Shown here piece by piece: positions 46,835 to 54,780 of a stretch of DNA of 64,000 nt (the first letter of the stretch is position 1; the number at the start of each line of letters is the position of its first letter). The stretch spans positions 21,217 to 85,216 of the forward strand of contig CAYGUI010000001.1 in assembly GCA_964353115.1 (NCBI GenBank), given 5' to 3'. Origin of the DNA: CAYGUI01 sp964353115. GTDB taxonomy: Bacteria > Pseudomonadota > Gammaproteobacteria > JAGOUU01. Below the pieces are notes generated by a model. It searched no databases. It was given only the letters and a program-made list of their open reading frames with translations, and was not told the origin of the DNA. A program made the translations under genes and the position numbers.

Positions 46835-48175
46835 ATGAAAATTTTTCGAACCCTACGGCAAAGAATTTTAGTATCCTCAATAATTATAATAGCAATTTTT
46901 CTAGCATTATCTGCTTTAGCAGTGATGGAAGTTTATAATAAACAGCTTCGTCATAAGGTTTATCTGCGCTTAGATAGCATGATGTTAGATTTAGTAAGTG
47001 CAGTTGATATCAAATCATCGCGTGATATAAATGTAAATTTTAAACGCATGGATGATAGGTTAACGCGTGCAAATACGGGTTTCTATGCTGTTATTGAAAA
47101 AGAGAATAAGATTCTATGGCGCTCGCCATCAACTCCAGAATTTTTTGATTATAAAATTAATGCTACAGACGGCGTTGAAATCAATAAAGCTATAACAAGC
47201 TCAAATCAAAATTTATATGCTTTAATTCATGGTATATTTTTTCGTGATATTACTGGTAAAAAAACAGATTACACCTTTATAGTTGCTGAGCCTTATAGTG
47301 TTTATCAGGGAGAGGTATTATTATTTAGAAATAATTTGTTTTTGGGTTTGGGGCTTGTAACTTTATTTGTTTTATTTTTACAGTATTTTGTATTAAAAAT
47401 TGGCCTAATTCCATTGAATAAAATAGTCGAAGAAGTTCAAGACATAAAAAATACTAAACGCGATTATTTAAGCTCAGATTATCCAGAAGAGTTGCAAAAG
47501 CATGCCGATTTAATAAATGCTCTGTTAGAGCAAGAGCGTGGTAATAAAATTCGTTATAAAAATTCACTAGGAGATTTAGCTCACAGTTTAAAAACTCCGC
47601 TTGCGATAATTAAAAATACTATATCTGACTTAGGAAAAGGCGAGAATATTAAAATAATTTCAGATCAAGTTTTAGATTTATCAAAATTAATCGAATATCA
47701 TTTAAAAAGGGCAGCCCAAGCAAATAAAAATATTTTTAAAAAGCCCATAAGAATTAATAAAGAAGCTGAAAAAGTAATAAATGCACTAATCAAAGTTTAC
47801 AATAAGAAAAATATTTATTGTGAATATGATATTGATAAAAATATTAAGTTTTACGGTGATAAAGATGATTTTGTCGAAGTTTTAGGTAATTTATTAGACA
47901 ATGCTTACAAATGGGCTGAAGGTACTATTTTTGTTAATGTTGTTAATTCTAGTGATAATAGCAAAATAATTATTGAAATAGCTGATGATGGCCCTGGGAT
48001 TCCTAAAACGCTAGTTGCCAATATTTTAGAGCGTGGGGCACGGCACGATAAAAATGTTGCAGGGCATGGTATTGGTATGGCGATTGTAAAAGATATAGTT
48101 AATTCTTATCATGGAGAGATAGAAATCAGTAGTTCTTTAGAGCTTGGTGGCGCAAGGATTGTCGTAGTATTATAG
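46835..48175 (+). CDS. phoQ: sensor histidine kinase, PhoQ-like
   Basis: The 446-aa inner-membrane kinase has TM1 (about 11-31), a periplasmic sensor domain (32-165), TM2 (167-190), and an HAMP-like linker. The dimerisation domain has H250 (LAHSLKTPLAII) and the ATPase domain has NLLDNAYKWAE (N box), ADDGPGIP (G1) and GHGIGMAIVK (G2). The acidic, divalent-cation-type sensor patch of classic PhoQ is not obvious, so the ligand is unknown. A strong inverted repeat begins right after the stop. Confidence 0.9.
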   Translation: MKIFRTLRQRILVSSIIIIAIFLALSALAVMEVYNKQLRHKVYLRLDSMMLDLVSAVDIKSSRDINVNFKRMDDRLTRANTGFYAVIEKENKILWRSPSTPEFFDYKINATDGVEINKAITSSNQNLYALIHGIFFRDITGKKTDYTFIVAEPYSVYQGEVLLFRNNLFLGLGLVTLFVLFLQYFVLKIGLIPLNKIVEEVQDIKNTKRDYLSSDYPEELQKHADLINALLEQERGNKIRYKNSLGDLAHSLKTPLAIIKNTISDLGKGENIKIISDQVLDLSKLIEYHLKRAAQANKNIFKKPIRINKEAEKVINALIKVYNKKNIYCEYDIDKNIKFYGDKDDFVEVLGNLLDNAYKWAEGTIFVNVVNSSDNSKIIIEIADDGPGIPKTLVANILERGARHDKNVAGHGIGMAIVKDIVNSYHGEIEISSSLELGGARIVVVL

Positions 48176-48230
48176 TTTCTGGATTCCCGCCTTCGCGGGA
48201 ATGACGGTAGTATTAGCGGGAATCCAGAAA
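48176..48230. repeat. palindromic element with long inverted arms after phoQ
   Basis: Arms TTTCTGGATTCCCGC (48176-48190) and GCGGGAATCCAGAAA (48216-48230) are perfectly complementary over 15 bp. Inside sits the family hairpin cccgccttcgcggg. It starts 1 bp after the kinase stop and could act as a terminator or RNA stabiliser between phoQ and the DedA-like gene. Confidence 0.85.
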
Positions 48231-48254
48231 TTACAAATTTTTCAATGAGATTTT

Positions 48255-48776
48255 ATGTTTAAAAATATTTATCAAAAAATAGCCGCTCTAACGCGTCATA
48301 AATATGCTGTTTGGATGCTAGTTGGGTTAAGCTTTCTAGAGTCTTGCGTTTCACCATTAACACCAATGGTTTTGTTAATTCCCATGTGTTTAGCAAGTCC
48401 AAAGAAAAGCTGGCGTTATGCAATTATTGCAACTGTAGCTGCTCTTTTTGGTTCGATACTTGGTTACTTAATTGGACATTTTTTAATTAGCTTTTTAATG
48501 CCGTTTATTGAGTCTCACGGTTATCTAAATTCTTACAATACAGCTGTTGATTGGTTTCATACTTGGGGATTGTGGGTGATGTTTCCGGCGAGTTTGATTA
48601 TTTTTCCGCCTTATAAATTTTTTACTATTGCTGCAGGCGTTGTTAGCGTTAAATTTGTACCGTTTTTATTTGTAGTTCTTGCTGCGCGTTTTGCGCACTT
48701 TGCTTTGGTTCCGCTTCTTATGATGTTTCACAAAGCTTCATGGCTGCAGAGTTGGGAAGAGAAGCATTTGGAGTAA
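48255..48776 (+). CDS. DedA/YqaA-family membrane protein
   Basis: A 173-aa inner-membrane protein with about four to five hydrophobic segments. ESCVSPLTPMVLLIPMCLASP and GSILGYLIGHFL resemble the VTT/SNARE-associated (DedA, YqaA) proteins, which include undecaprenyl phosphate and phospholipid flippases. Exact substrate unknown. It lies at the border of the mobile region. Confidence 0.82.
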   Translation: MFKNIYQKIAALTRHKYAVWMLVGLSFLESCVSPLTPMVLLIPMCLASPKKSWRYAIIATVAALFGSILGYLIGHFLISFLMPFIESHGYLNSYNTAVDWFHTWGLWVMFPASLIIFPPYKFFTIAAGVVSVKFVPFLFVVLAARFAHFALVPLLMMFHKASWLQSWEEKHLE

Positions 48777-48857
48777 CCTCCTGTGCCGCTTTAACGGACT
48801 TATTCAAACCTACTCATAGTAAGTCTGCGCCGATTTCCTGATTCACTGAGGACGGTT

Positions 48858-49376
48858 TCACACAGAAGCAAAAACTTCTGTGCCAGAGCCTTCCTCTCCA
48901 ACAGGCTTAAAATCCGGAGAAGCTCCCCGTACCGTAACTATATAAAAATATTTTAATAAATTCAAAGCTGCATTTAAGTCTCGCTCAAGCCAATTAGAGC
49001 AATTGGGACACTGCCAAGACCTATCTGATAACTTTAAATCATCATTTTTATTATCACAATTATGACAAATTTTACTTGAAGCAAAAAATCTATCAGCTAT
49101 TACTAATTTTCTTGCGTACCATTTGCATTTATACTCAAGCTGGCGACGAAATTCGTAAAAACCACAGTCCATAATATGGCGTGATAATCGACGATTTTTT
49201 ATCATACCTTTGACATTTAAATTTTCTATGCAGATGCCAGAAAAATTTTTTACTAGGTCAAAAGTCAACTTGTGTAATGTATCAACTCTAATGTTAGCAA
49301 TACGAGCATGCAGCTTCGCTAATTTAAGCTTAGCCTTCGCACGATTACTGCCTTTAGATTTAGTACGGCGTGATAA
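48858..49376 (-). pseudogene. tnpB: TnpB (IS605 OrfB) C-terminal fragment
   Basis: About 172 residues remain; the N-terminal half and RuvC-I region are lost at the IS3 boundary. Visible are SRRTKSKGSNRAKAKLKLAK, the RuvC-II-type Glu in FSGICIENLNVKGM, the zinc ribbon CHNC...CPNC, and the RuvC-III Asp in LERDLNAALNLLKY. TnpB is an RNA-guided nuclease that keeps IS605 elements at their donor site. This copy cannot be active. Its 3' end and the hairpins beyond it may still encode the omega-RNA scaffold. Confidence 0.88.
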
Positions 49377-49391
49377 TGATCTATCCCCAAA

Positions 49392-50222
49392 TTAATGGAC
49401 ACTACCTGCACGTTTAAAATAATTCATTTTATTCTCAAACTCAACTGGAATTTCGTAATTAATTGCTGAATGACGTCGCTCACGGTTGTAATAGACCTCA
49501 ATATATTCAAAAATACTTTTTTCTGCTTCATCTCTAGTTTTATATTTTTGATTATAAATTAATTCAACTTTTAACGTGTGAAAAAAGCTTTCTGTAACAG
49601 CATTATCCCAACAATTACCGCGGCGACTCATGCTGCAAATTAATCTAGAGTTTTTAAGCAAATTTTGATAAAAATTAGAGCAATACTGGCTTCCGCGATC
49701 AGAGTGTACAATCGTGCCCTTTGGGAACTTTCTTCTCCATAAGGCCATTTTTAGAGCACTCGCAACTAAATATTTATCAATTTTTTTGCTTAATGCCCAA
49801 CCAATTACTTGGCGTGAATATAAATCGATCATTACAGCTAAATATAACCAGCCTTCATTAGTCTGCACATAACTAATATCAGATACCCATTTTTGATTTA
49901 TCCCAGTAGTAGTAAAATCCCGATTTAAGATATTTTCAGCAACTGGTAAATTATATTTAGAATCAGTTGTTACCTTAAATTTGCGCTTATGATGCGTTTT
50001 TAAACCAAGTTTTTTCATTCTTCGATGAATTTTATTTTTATTAGCTTTAAGCTCCTTAGCTATCCTTAAACAGCCGTAACGTCGTTTATTTTTGATAAAG
50101 ATTTTTATAATTTCTTTATCAAAATTATCATTATTAATCGCTCTTAAACTTGGCTTTTTATGAAGCCAAATATAATATCCGCTACGACTTACGCTTAAAA
50201 CTTTACACTTGGTCTTTTGCAA
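49392..50222 (-). CDS. IS3-family transposase OrfB (copy 1)
   Basis: A 276-aa DDE integrase-type transposase: HTH_21 segment RRYGCLRIAKELKA, then catalytic D115 (WVSDISY), D175 (VHSDRGSQY) and E211 (NAVTESFFHTLK), giving the D-D-35-E spacing of IS3. It starts at a TTG overlapping orfA by 20 bp. The residues usually found between orfA and the VSRSGYY motif (about 15, YAFI...) are missing, and orfB is in the +1 phase to orfA. Confidence 0.93.
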   Translation of the reverse strand: MQKTKCKVLSVSRSGYYIWLHKKPSLRAINNDNFDKEIIKIFIKNKRRYGCLRIAKELKANKNKIHRRMKKLGLKTHHKRKFKVTTDSKYNLPVAENILNRDFTTTGINQKWVSDISYVQTNEGWLYLAVMIDLYSRQVIGWALSKKIDKYLVASALKMALWRRKFPKGTIVHSDRGSQYCSNFYQNLLKNSRLICSMSRRGNCWDNAVTESFFHTLKVELIYNQKYKTRDEAEKSIFEYIEVYYNRERRHSAINYEIPVEFENKMNYFKRAGSVH

Positions 50223-50490
50223 AGTACGCTGTTGCCTTTTTTAAGATCTCACGCTCCTGCTCAGCACGAGCTAATGCTTTGGTTAATCTGCGATTTTCAG
50301 CCAATAGGGCCTCCAAATCTAGAGCCTTCGGCTTGCTTGGTTTTATAGAATATTTACCAACCCATTTATGTAAAGTAGTGGCTGGAACTCCCAAACTACG
50401 TGCTGCATCAGCGATAGATGGGCATGTTACTGCAAATTCAGCAGAAGATTTCATAAATTCTTCTGTATATACTCGTCTTTCTTTAGTCAT
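50203..50490 (-). CDS. IS3-family transposase OrfA (copy 1)
   Basis: A 95-aa DNA-binding helix-turn-helix (RVYTEEFMKSSAEFAV...RSLGVPATTLHKWV) and leucine zipper (LEALLAENRRLTKALARAEQ), ending EREILKKATAYFAKDQV. It binds the inverted repeats and normally joins OrfB by frameshifting. Confidence 0.92.
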   Translation of the reverse strand: MTKERRVYTEEFMKSSAEFAVTCPSIADAARSLGVPATTLHKWVGKYSIKPSKPKALDLEALLAENRRLTKALARAEQEREILKKATAYFAKDQV

Positions 50491-50557
50491 GTGAACACCT
50501 TTTTATGTTAGATAGATTTTAACATTTTTGTGTCCATTTTTTTAGGGATAGATCACT

Positions 50558-50710
50558 TCAAGAATGCTAAGAAAAACGTTTCCAAAAGCTATTAACAAAA
50601 TCTACTGGAAAAATATTCTTTGGTCACCAAGCTATTTTGCCGGGAGTTGCGGTGGGGCGCCATTACACATTATTAAAAGATATATTCAAAACCAAAAATC
50701 TCCACTATAA
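50558..50710 (+). pseudogene. tnpA: TnpA (IS200/IS605 transposase) C-terminal fragment
   Basis: The frame beginning SRMLRKTFPKAINK continues through WSPSYFAGSCGGAPLHIIKR to a TAA at 50708-50710. WSPSYFAGSxGGAP and the Tyr in KRYIQNQ are the C-terminal hallmarks of the HUH/Y1 transposase, with Tyr as nucleophile. The HUH motif and everything before it are gone, replaced by the IS3 element. About 50 codons. Confidence 0.85.
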
Positions 50711-50723
50711 TCTTTTAAAAGGT

Positions 50724-50765
50724 GTGCCTTATATCACCTCCCTGAAGGAAGGTGTCTTACGGCAC
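50724..50765. repeat. nested hairpin at the tnpA-side end of the IS605 remnant
   Basis: Outer arms GTGCC (50724-50728) and GGCAC (50761-50765) enclose CACCT (50735-50739) paired with AGGTG (50750-50754). IS200/IS605 transposases recognise such subterminal hairpins as single strands. Confidence 0.6.
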
Positions 50766-50784
50766 GTATGATAAAATAATACCC

Positions 50785-52824
50785 ATGCTCAAAAAAATCC
50801 ATATGAAAAAACGTCCTATTCATTTAATTATTACTTTTACATTCATACTGTTTACATTCTTTGTTTCCTACATATTTGGATCTGATATCAGTAGCGGTAG
50901 TAAAGTTGTTCAAAATGATGGCAGCTGGGACATAAAAAAAACATTTAACACCAAAAGAATTAATAGCGCTTCAGTTTCACCTGATAACAAATATGTAATA
51001 ACATCAATAAGTACGGCAAACATAACAAAAAACAATTGGGATAATGAAGTATATTTAATTAACATCAAGAACAAAAAAACTATTAAATTAAATGTTGAAC
51101 AAGATGAGTCATTAGTTTCATATACTCCAGATCCAGACTATTTTTCATTTGTAAAAATCACCGATAAAGCAAACACTCTTTATGTGAAAGGGATAACACA
51201 AGAAGCTGCAAGGGAGGTATATACAACAAGTTATGGCGATATTGTTAACTACAAATGGTCGCCAGATTTCAAGCAAGTGGCACTCATTATTATGCCAAAA
51301 CCAGGTACTTCAAAAAAACCATATGATGCGTATAACAAAAAACTAATCATTGTAAACCTTGATAATAATAAGTCATTTACTATTGCAAAAATAAATGATT
51401 TAAAAAAATTTGATATTGATACAGTTATAGATTGGCATCCAACAAAACCGTTATTAGCCTTTGCTTTTACAAAAGACCATGCACATTATCAATTAGCCAC
51501 GATAAACACTAACACCCATGATATTAACACTTATACGCAAGAAGTAGGAATATATAAAAATCCATTCTTTTCTCATGATGGTACTTTTATCGCTTATACA
51601 TCGAATACAAATTTAGTAAAACCTGAAGAACCAGACATAAGCTATGCATCAGATTATGCAAGCTCATCCTATATTTGCTTATTAAGTATGACAAATAATA
51701 CCAGTCACTGCCTCAATTCTACTCCTGATAATGGTCCCACCATTATTGGTTGGCAAGATAACAGTGCTATTTACTTCTATGAGTTTTATCATACTACAAT
51801 TGCAGTATACAAATACGATCTAAAGCATAATAAAATTATCAGACAAAAAGTAGATGAAACAATTTTCCCCCTAATAATCACTAAAACCAGTGAAAATTTA
51901 GTGTTTGTTGCAAGCAGTTACACTAAAGCACCTGAGATCTACTATTCTGCACTTAACCCATTTAAACCGAAGCAAATTAGTCAATTCCAGACAAATACTA
52001 ATAGCGTTAGCTCTAAGACAATTTCTATAAGCTGGAAAGGTTATGGGCAACAAGAAGTTGAAGGACTGTTAACATTACCAGCTACATTTAACCCAGATAA
52101 ACCTCCTCCACTACTTATTGCTTTACATGGGGGACCTACTGGAATATGGGTTAACGACTATGTGGGAATACCTCTTTATTATGCAGGGCCTATTTGCATG
52201 ACTTGTTTAGCTGAAAACGGTATTGCTGTATTTCGCCCCAATGTACATGGAAGTATTGGCTATGGTAAAAAATTTAGATTATCCAACTACAAAAAATTAG
52301 GGATTGCTGACTATGCTGATATTATCACCGGCTTGGATTATCTCATTGCCAATAAATATGCTGATAAAAATAAATTGGCGATTTGGGGCTGGAGTTATGG
52401 TGGTTATTTAACTGCTGTAACCCTGACTAAAACAGATCGTTTTAAAGTAGGCATTGTTGGCGCTGGACCAGTTGACTTAAGAACGATAGAGTCACAATCC
52501 ACCACTTCCTACCCCATGGGATTTTATTCTGCTTATTTAGGTAGTCATTTTTGGGAAAATTTTTCCCTTTGGTCGGAACTCTCGCCTGTGAATTACGTTA
52601 CTAACATTAATACTCCCACATTAGTACAAATTGGAGAGGAGGATAAAGTCGTACCTATATCACAAGCTTATGAACTTTATTACCCACTAAAAATGCTAAA
52701 TAAAGATACAGATATGATTGTTTATTCTGGTCAAGATCATAATTTTTCTAGTCCAAAACAACTATACGATGCTACGCAAGATATGCAAAATTGGGTCTTT
52801 AAATATATTATGAAAAAACCATGA
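50785..52824 (+). CDS. S9 (prolyl oligopeptidase-like) serine peptidase, membrane-anchored or secreted
   Basis: From the ATG at 50785 (679 aa; another ATG at 50803), an N-terminal hydrophobic segment (LIITFTFILFTFFVSYIFG) acts as signal or anchor. A beta-propeller with TolB-like repeats (SVSPDNKYVI, YKWSPDFKQVAL) is followed by an alpha/beta-hydrolase domain. The catalytic triad is S537 (GWSYGG), D620 (EEDKVVP) and H652 (QDHNFS), with HGGPTG as oxyanion loop. It probably cleaves short peptides in the periplasm or outside. It lies between the two IS3-family copies, so it is a likely cargo gene acquired or moved with them. Confidence 0.9.
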   Translation: MLKKIHMKKRPIHLIITFTFILFTFFVSYIFGSDISSGSKVVQNDGSWDIKKTFNTKRINSASVSPDNKYVITSISTANITKNNWDNEVYLINIKNKKTIKLNVEQDESLVSYTPDPDYFSFVKITDKANTLYVKGITQEAAREVYTTSYGDIVNYKWSPDFKQVALIIMPKPGTSKKPYDAYNKKLIIVNLDNNKSFTIAKINDLKKFDIDTVIDWHPTKPLLAFAFTKDHAHYQLATINTNTHDINTYTQEVGIYKNPFFSHDGTFIAYTSNTNLVKPEEPDISYASDYASSSYICLLSMTNNTSHCLNSTPDNGPTIIGWQDNSAIYFYEFYHTTIAVYKYDLKHNKIIRQKVDETIFPLIITKTSENLVFVASSYTKAPEIYYSALNPFKPKQISQFQTNTNSVSSKTISISWKGYGQQEVEGLLTLPATFNPDKPPPLLIALHGGPTGIWVNDYVGIPLYYAGPICMTCLAENGIAVFRPNVHGSIGYGKKFRLSNYKKLGIADYADIITGLDYLIANKYADKNKLAIWGWSYGGYLTAVTLTKTDRFKVGIVGAGPVDLRTIESQSTTSYPMGFYSAYLGSHFWENFSLWSELSPVNYVTNINTPTLVQIGEEDKVVPISQAYELYYPLKMLNKDTDMIVYSGQDHNFSSPKQLYDATQDMQNWVFKYIMKKP

Positions 52825-52857
52825 AGTACGGGTCCTGCCAGGGCCGTCCGGCCAACG

Positions 52858-52877
52858 TTAGAGAAAAAACTCTCTAA
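52858..52877. repeat. small stem-loop downstream of the S9 peptidase gene
   Basis: TTAGAGA-aaaaac-TCTCTAA is a perfect 7-bp stem 34 bp after the stop. There is no T tract, so it is not a standard terminator. The surrounding GC-rich block (52829-52910) has no coding potential that I can support. Confidence 0.4.
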
Positions 52878-52925
52878 GGAAATCACCTGCTGCGCCTGAA
52901 GATGGTGGAGTGATCTATCCCCAAA

Positions 52926-53756
52926 TTAATGGACACTACCTGCACGTTTAAAATAATTCATTTTATTCTCAAACTCAACTGGAATTTCGTAATTAATTGC
53001 TGAATGACGTCGCTCACGGTTGTAATAGACCTCAATATATTCAAAAATACTTTTTTCTGCTTCATCTCTAGTTTTATATTTTTGATTATAAATTAATTCA
53101 ACTTTTAACGTGTGAAAAAAGCTTTCTGTAACAGCATTATCCCAACAATTACCGCGGCGACTCATGCTGCAAATTAATCTAGAGTTTTTAAGCAAATTTT
53201 GATAAAAATTAGAGCAATACTGGCTTCCGCGATCAGAGTGTACAATCGTGCCCTTTGGGAACTTTCTTCTCCATAAGGCCATTTTTAGAGCACTCGCAAC
53301 TAAATATTTATCAATTTTTTTGCTTAATGCCCAACCAATTACTTGGCGTGAATATAAATCGATCATTACAGCTAAATATAACCAGCCTTCATTAGTCTGC
53401 ACATAACTAATATCAGATACCCATTTTTGATTTATCCCAGTAGTAGTAAAATCCCGATTTAAGATATTTTCAGCAACTGGTAAATTATATTTAGAATCAG
53501 TTGTTACCTTAAATTTGCGCTTATGATGCGTTTTTAAACCAAGTTTTTTCATTCTTCGATGAATTTTATTTTTATTAGCTTTAAGCTCCTTAGCTATCCT
53601 TAAACAGCCGTAACGTCGTTTATTTTTGATAAAGATTTTTATAATTTCTTTATCAAAATTATCATTATTAATCGCTCTTAAACTTGGCTTTTTATGAAGC
53701 CAAATATAATATCCGCTACGACTTACGCTTAAAACTTTACACTTGGTCTTTTGCAA
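52926..53756 (-). CDS. IS3-family transposase OrfB (copy 2)
   Basis: Residue-for-residue the same 276-aa protein as copy 1 (D115, D175, E211). The same shortened orfA-orfB junction is present, so it predates the duplication. Confidence 0.93.
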   Translation of the reverse strand: MQKTKCKVLSVSRSGYYIWLHKKPSLRAINNDNFDKEIIKIFIKNKRRYGCLRIAKELKANKNKIHRRMKKLGLKTHHKRKFKVTTDSKYNLPVAENILNRDFTTTGINQKWVSDISYVQTNEGWLYLAVMIDLYSRQVIGWALSKKIDKYLVASALKMALWRRKFPKGTIVHSDRGSQYCSNFYQNLLKNSRLICSMSRRGNCWDNAVTESFFHTLKVELIYNQKYKTRDEAEKSIFEYIEVYYNRERRHSAINYEIPVEFENKMNYFKRAGSVH

Positions 53757-54024
53757 AGTACGCTGTTGCCTTTTTTAAGATCTCACGCTCCTGCTCAGCA
53801 CGAGCTAATGCTTTGGTTAATCTGCGATTTTCAGCCAATAGGGCCTCCAAATCTAGAGCCTTCGGCTTGCTTGGTTTTATAGAATATTTACCAACCCATT
53901 TATGTAAAGTAGTGGCTGGAACTCCCAAACTACGTGCTGCATCAGCGATAGATGGGCATGTTACTGCAAATTCAGCAGAAGATTTCATAAATTCTTCTGT
54001 ATATACTCGTCTTTCTTTAGTCAT
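53737..54024 (-). CDS. IS3-family transposase OrfA (copy 2)
   Basis: The 95-aa helix-turn-helix/zipper protein is identical to copy 1. Confidence 0.92.
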   Translation of the reverse strand: MTKERRVYTEEFMKSSAEFAVTCPSIADAARSLGVPATTLHKWVGKYSIKPSKPKALDLEALLAENRRLTKALARAEQEREILKKATAYFAKDQV

Positions 54025-54089
54025 GTGAACACCTTTTTATGTTAGATAGATTTTAACATTTTTGTGTCCATTTTTTTAGGGATAGATCA

Positions 54090-54235
54090 CCCCCCCGGCG
54101 CTGACGCGCCGACCCCCTTTAAGAAAGGGGGTGTGTATCTCCCTTTTTGTAAAGGGGAGCTGTCGGCAAGAAAGGGGGTGTGTATCTCCCCTTTTGTAAA
54201 GGGGAGATGTCGGCGCAGCCGACAGAGGGGTTTTT
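54090..54235. repeat. GC-rich hairpin repeat block, two copies of a 47-bp unit
   Basis: Units at 54121-54167 and 54168-54214 (aagaaagggggtgtgtatct...). Hairpins: CCCCCTTT-aag-AAAGGGGG (54113-54131), CTCCCCTTT-tgt-AAAGGGGAG (54186-54206) and GTCGGC-gca-GCCGAC (54209-54223). This family is distinct from the cattcccgcgaa elements. It lies between IS copy 2 and ppa. A 71-codon frame through it is only the repeat read as protein. Confidence 0.85.
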
Positions 54236-54241
54236 GCCGGG

Positions 54242-54760
54242 TTAATACCTCTCAATCGACGCTAAAATCTCTTTCTTAGTCTCTTCAAGTCCAACCCAAT
54301 TTTCAACTTTAACCCATTTACCTTCTTCCAGGTCTTTATAATGCTCAAAGAAGTGCTTAATTTGCTTTAATAAAAGCTCAGGAGCATCTTTATAGTCTTT
54401 CATGTGATTATACATTGGACATATTTTAGATACCGGCACCGCTAAAATTTTACAGTCAACTCCAGATTCATCTGTCATTCTTAGCATACCAAGTGGACGG
54501 CAACGAATAACTGAGCCTGGAATAACAGGAAATGGAGTAATAACAAGAACATCAGTCGGATCACCATCTTCTGCTAAAGTTTGTGGAATATAGCCATAAT
54601 TGCATGGATAATGCATGCAAGTATTCATAAATCTGTCGACAAAAATAGCTCCAGTTTCTTTATCAACTTCGTATTTTATAGGATCTTGATAGGCTGGAAT
54701 TTCGATAATTACATTAATATCTTCAGGGGGATTTTTTCCTGGTTGAATTTTGGTAAACAT
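54242..54760 (-). CDS. ppa: inorganic pyrophosphatase (family I)
   Basis: Hydrolyses PPi, driving biosynthesis. About 172 aa from the ATG at 54760 ([15 protein letters not shown]); a GTG at 54775 is an alternative. Active-site residues lie in [39 protein letters not shown] (metal-binding Asps) and the C-terminal [16 protein letters not shown]. Confidence 0.97.
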   Translation of the reverse strand: MFTKIQPGKNPPEDINVIIEIPAYQDPIKYEVDKETGAIFVDRFMNTCMHYPCNYGYIPQTLAEDGDPTDVLVITPFPVIPGSVIRCRPLGMLRMTDESGVDCKILAVPVSKICPMYNHMKDYKDAPELLLKQIKHFFEHYKDLEEGKWVKVENWVGLEETKKEILASIERY

Positions 54761-54780
54761 AGTAGAATGTCTCACTTATT

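Larger units (their letters stand above)
49377..50555 (-). mobile_element. IS3-family insertion sequence, copy 1
   Basis: 1179 bp bounded by imperfect inverted repeats beginning TGATCTATCCC (23 of 26 matching) with TG...CA ends. It carries orfA and orfB on the minus strand. The copy at 52911-54089 has the same length and, by eye, the same sequence. No target-site duplication is visible in the flanks (ataa before, cttc after). It interrupts tnpB of the IS605 remnant. Confidence 0.93.
48790..50765. mobile_element. IS605-type element remnant, split by an IS3-family insertion
   Basis: The 3' part of tnpB reads left (48858-49376) and the 3' part of tnpA reads right (50558-50710). This is the divergent layout of IS605 with the 5' portions of both genes lost. 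Hairpins sit near both outer edges: TACT-cat-AGTA at about 48814-48824 and CACAGAAG/CTTCTGTG at 48861-48882 on the left, and a nested hairpin at 50724-50765 on the right. The IS3-family copy occupies 49377-50555 between them. Exact outer ends are uncertain. Confidence 0.7.
52911..54089 (-). mobile_element. IS3-family insertion sequence, copy 2
   Basis: Same length (1179 bp), orientation and ends as the copy at 49377-50555, with translations of both ORFs identical. Flanks (ggag before, cccc after) show no target duplication. The two direct copies bracket the tnpA remnant and the S9 peptidase, a composite-transposon-like arrangement that could also be lost by recombination between copies. Confidence 0.93.

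Noticed and set aside
50236..50243. A6G slippery run suggesting -1 frameshift fusion of orfA and orfB
   Set aside because: The -1 frame meets a stop soon after, and orfB lies in the +1 phase, so simple -1 slippage cannot make the fusion here.
54064..54279. 71-codon plus-strand frame
   Set aside because: It is the GC-rich hairpin repeat read as protein (PFCKG/PFVKG repeats) and runs into ppa on the other strand; no start signals.
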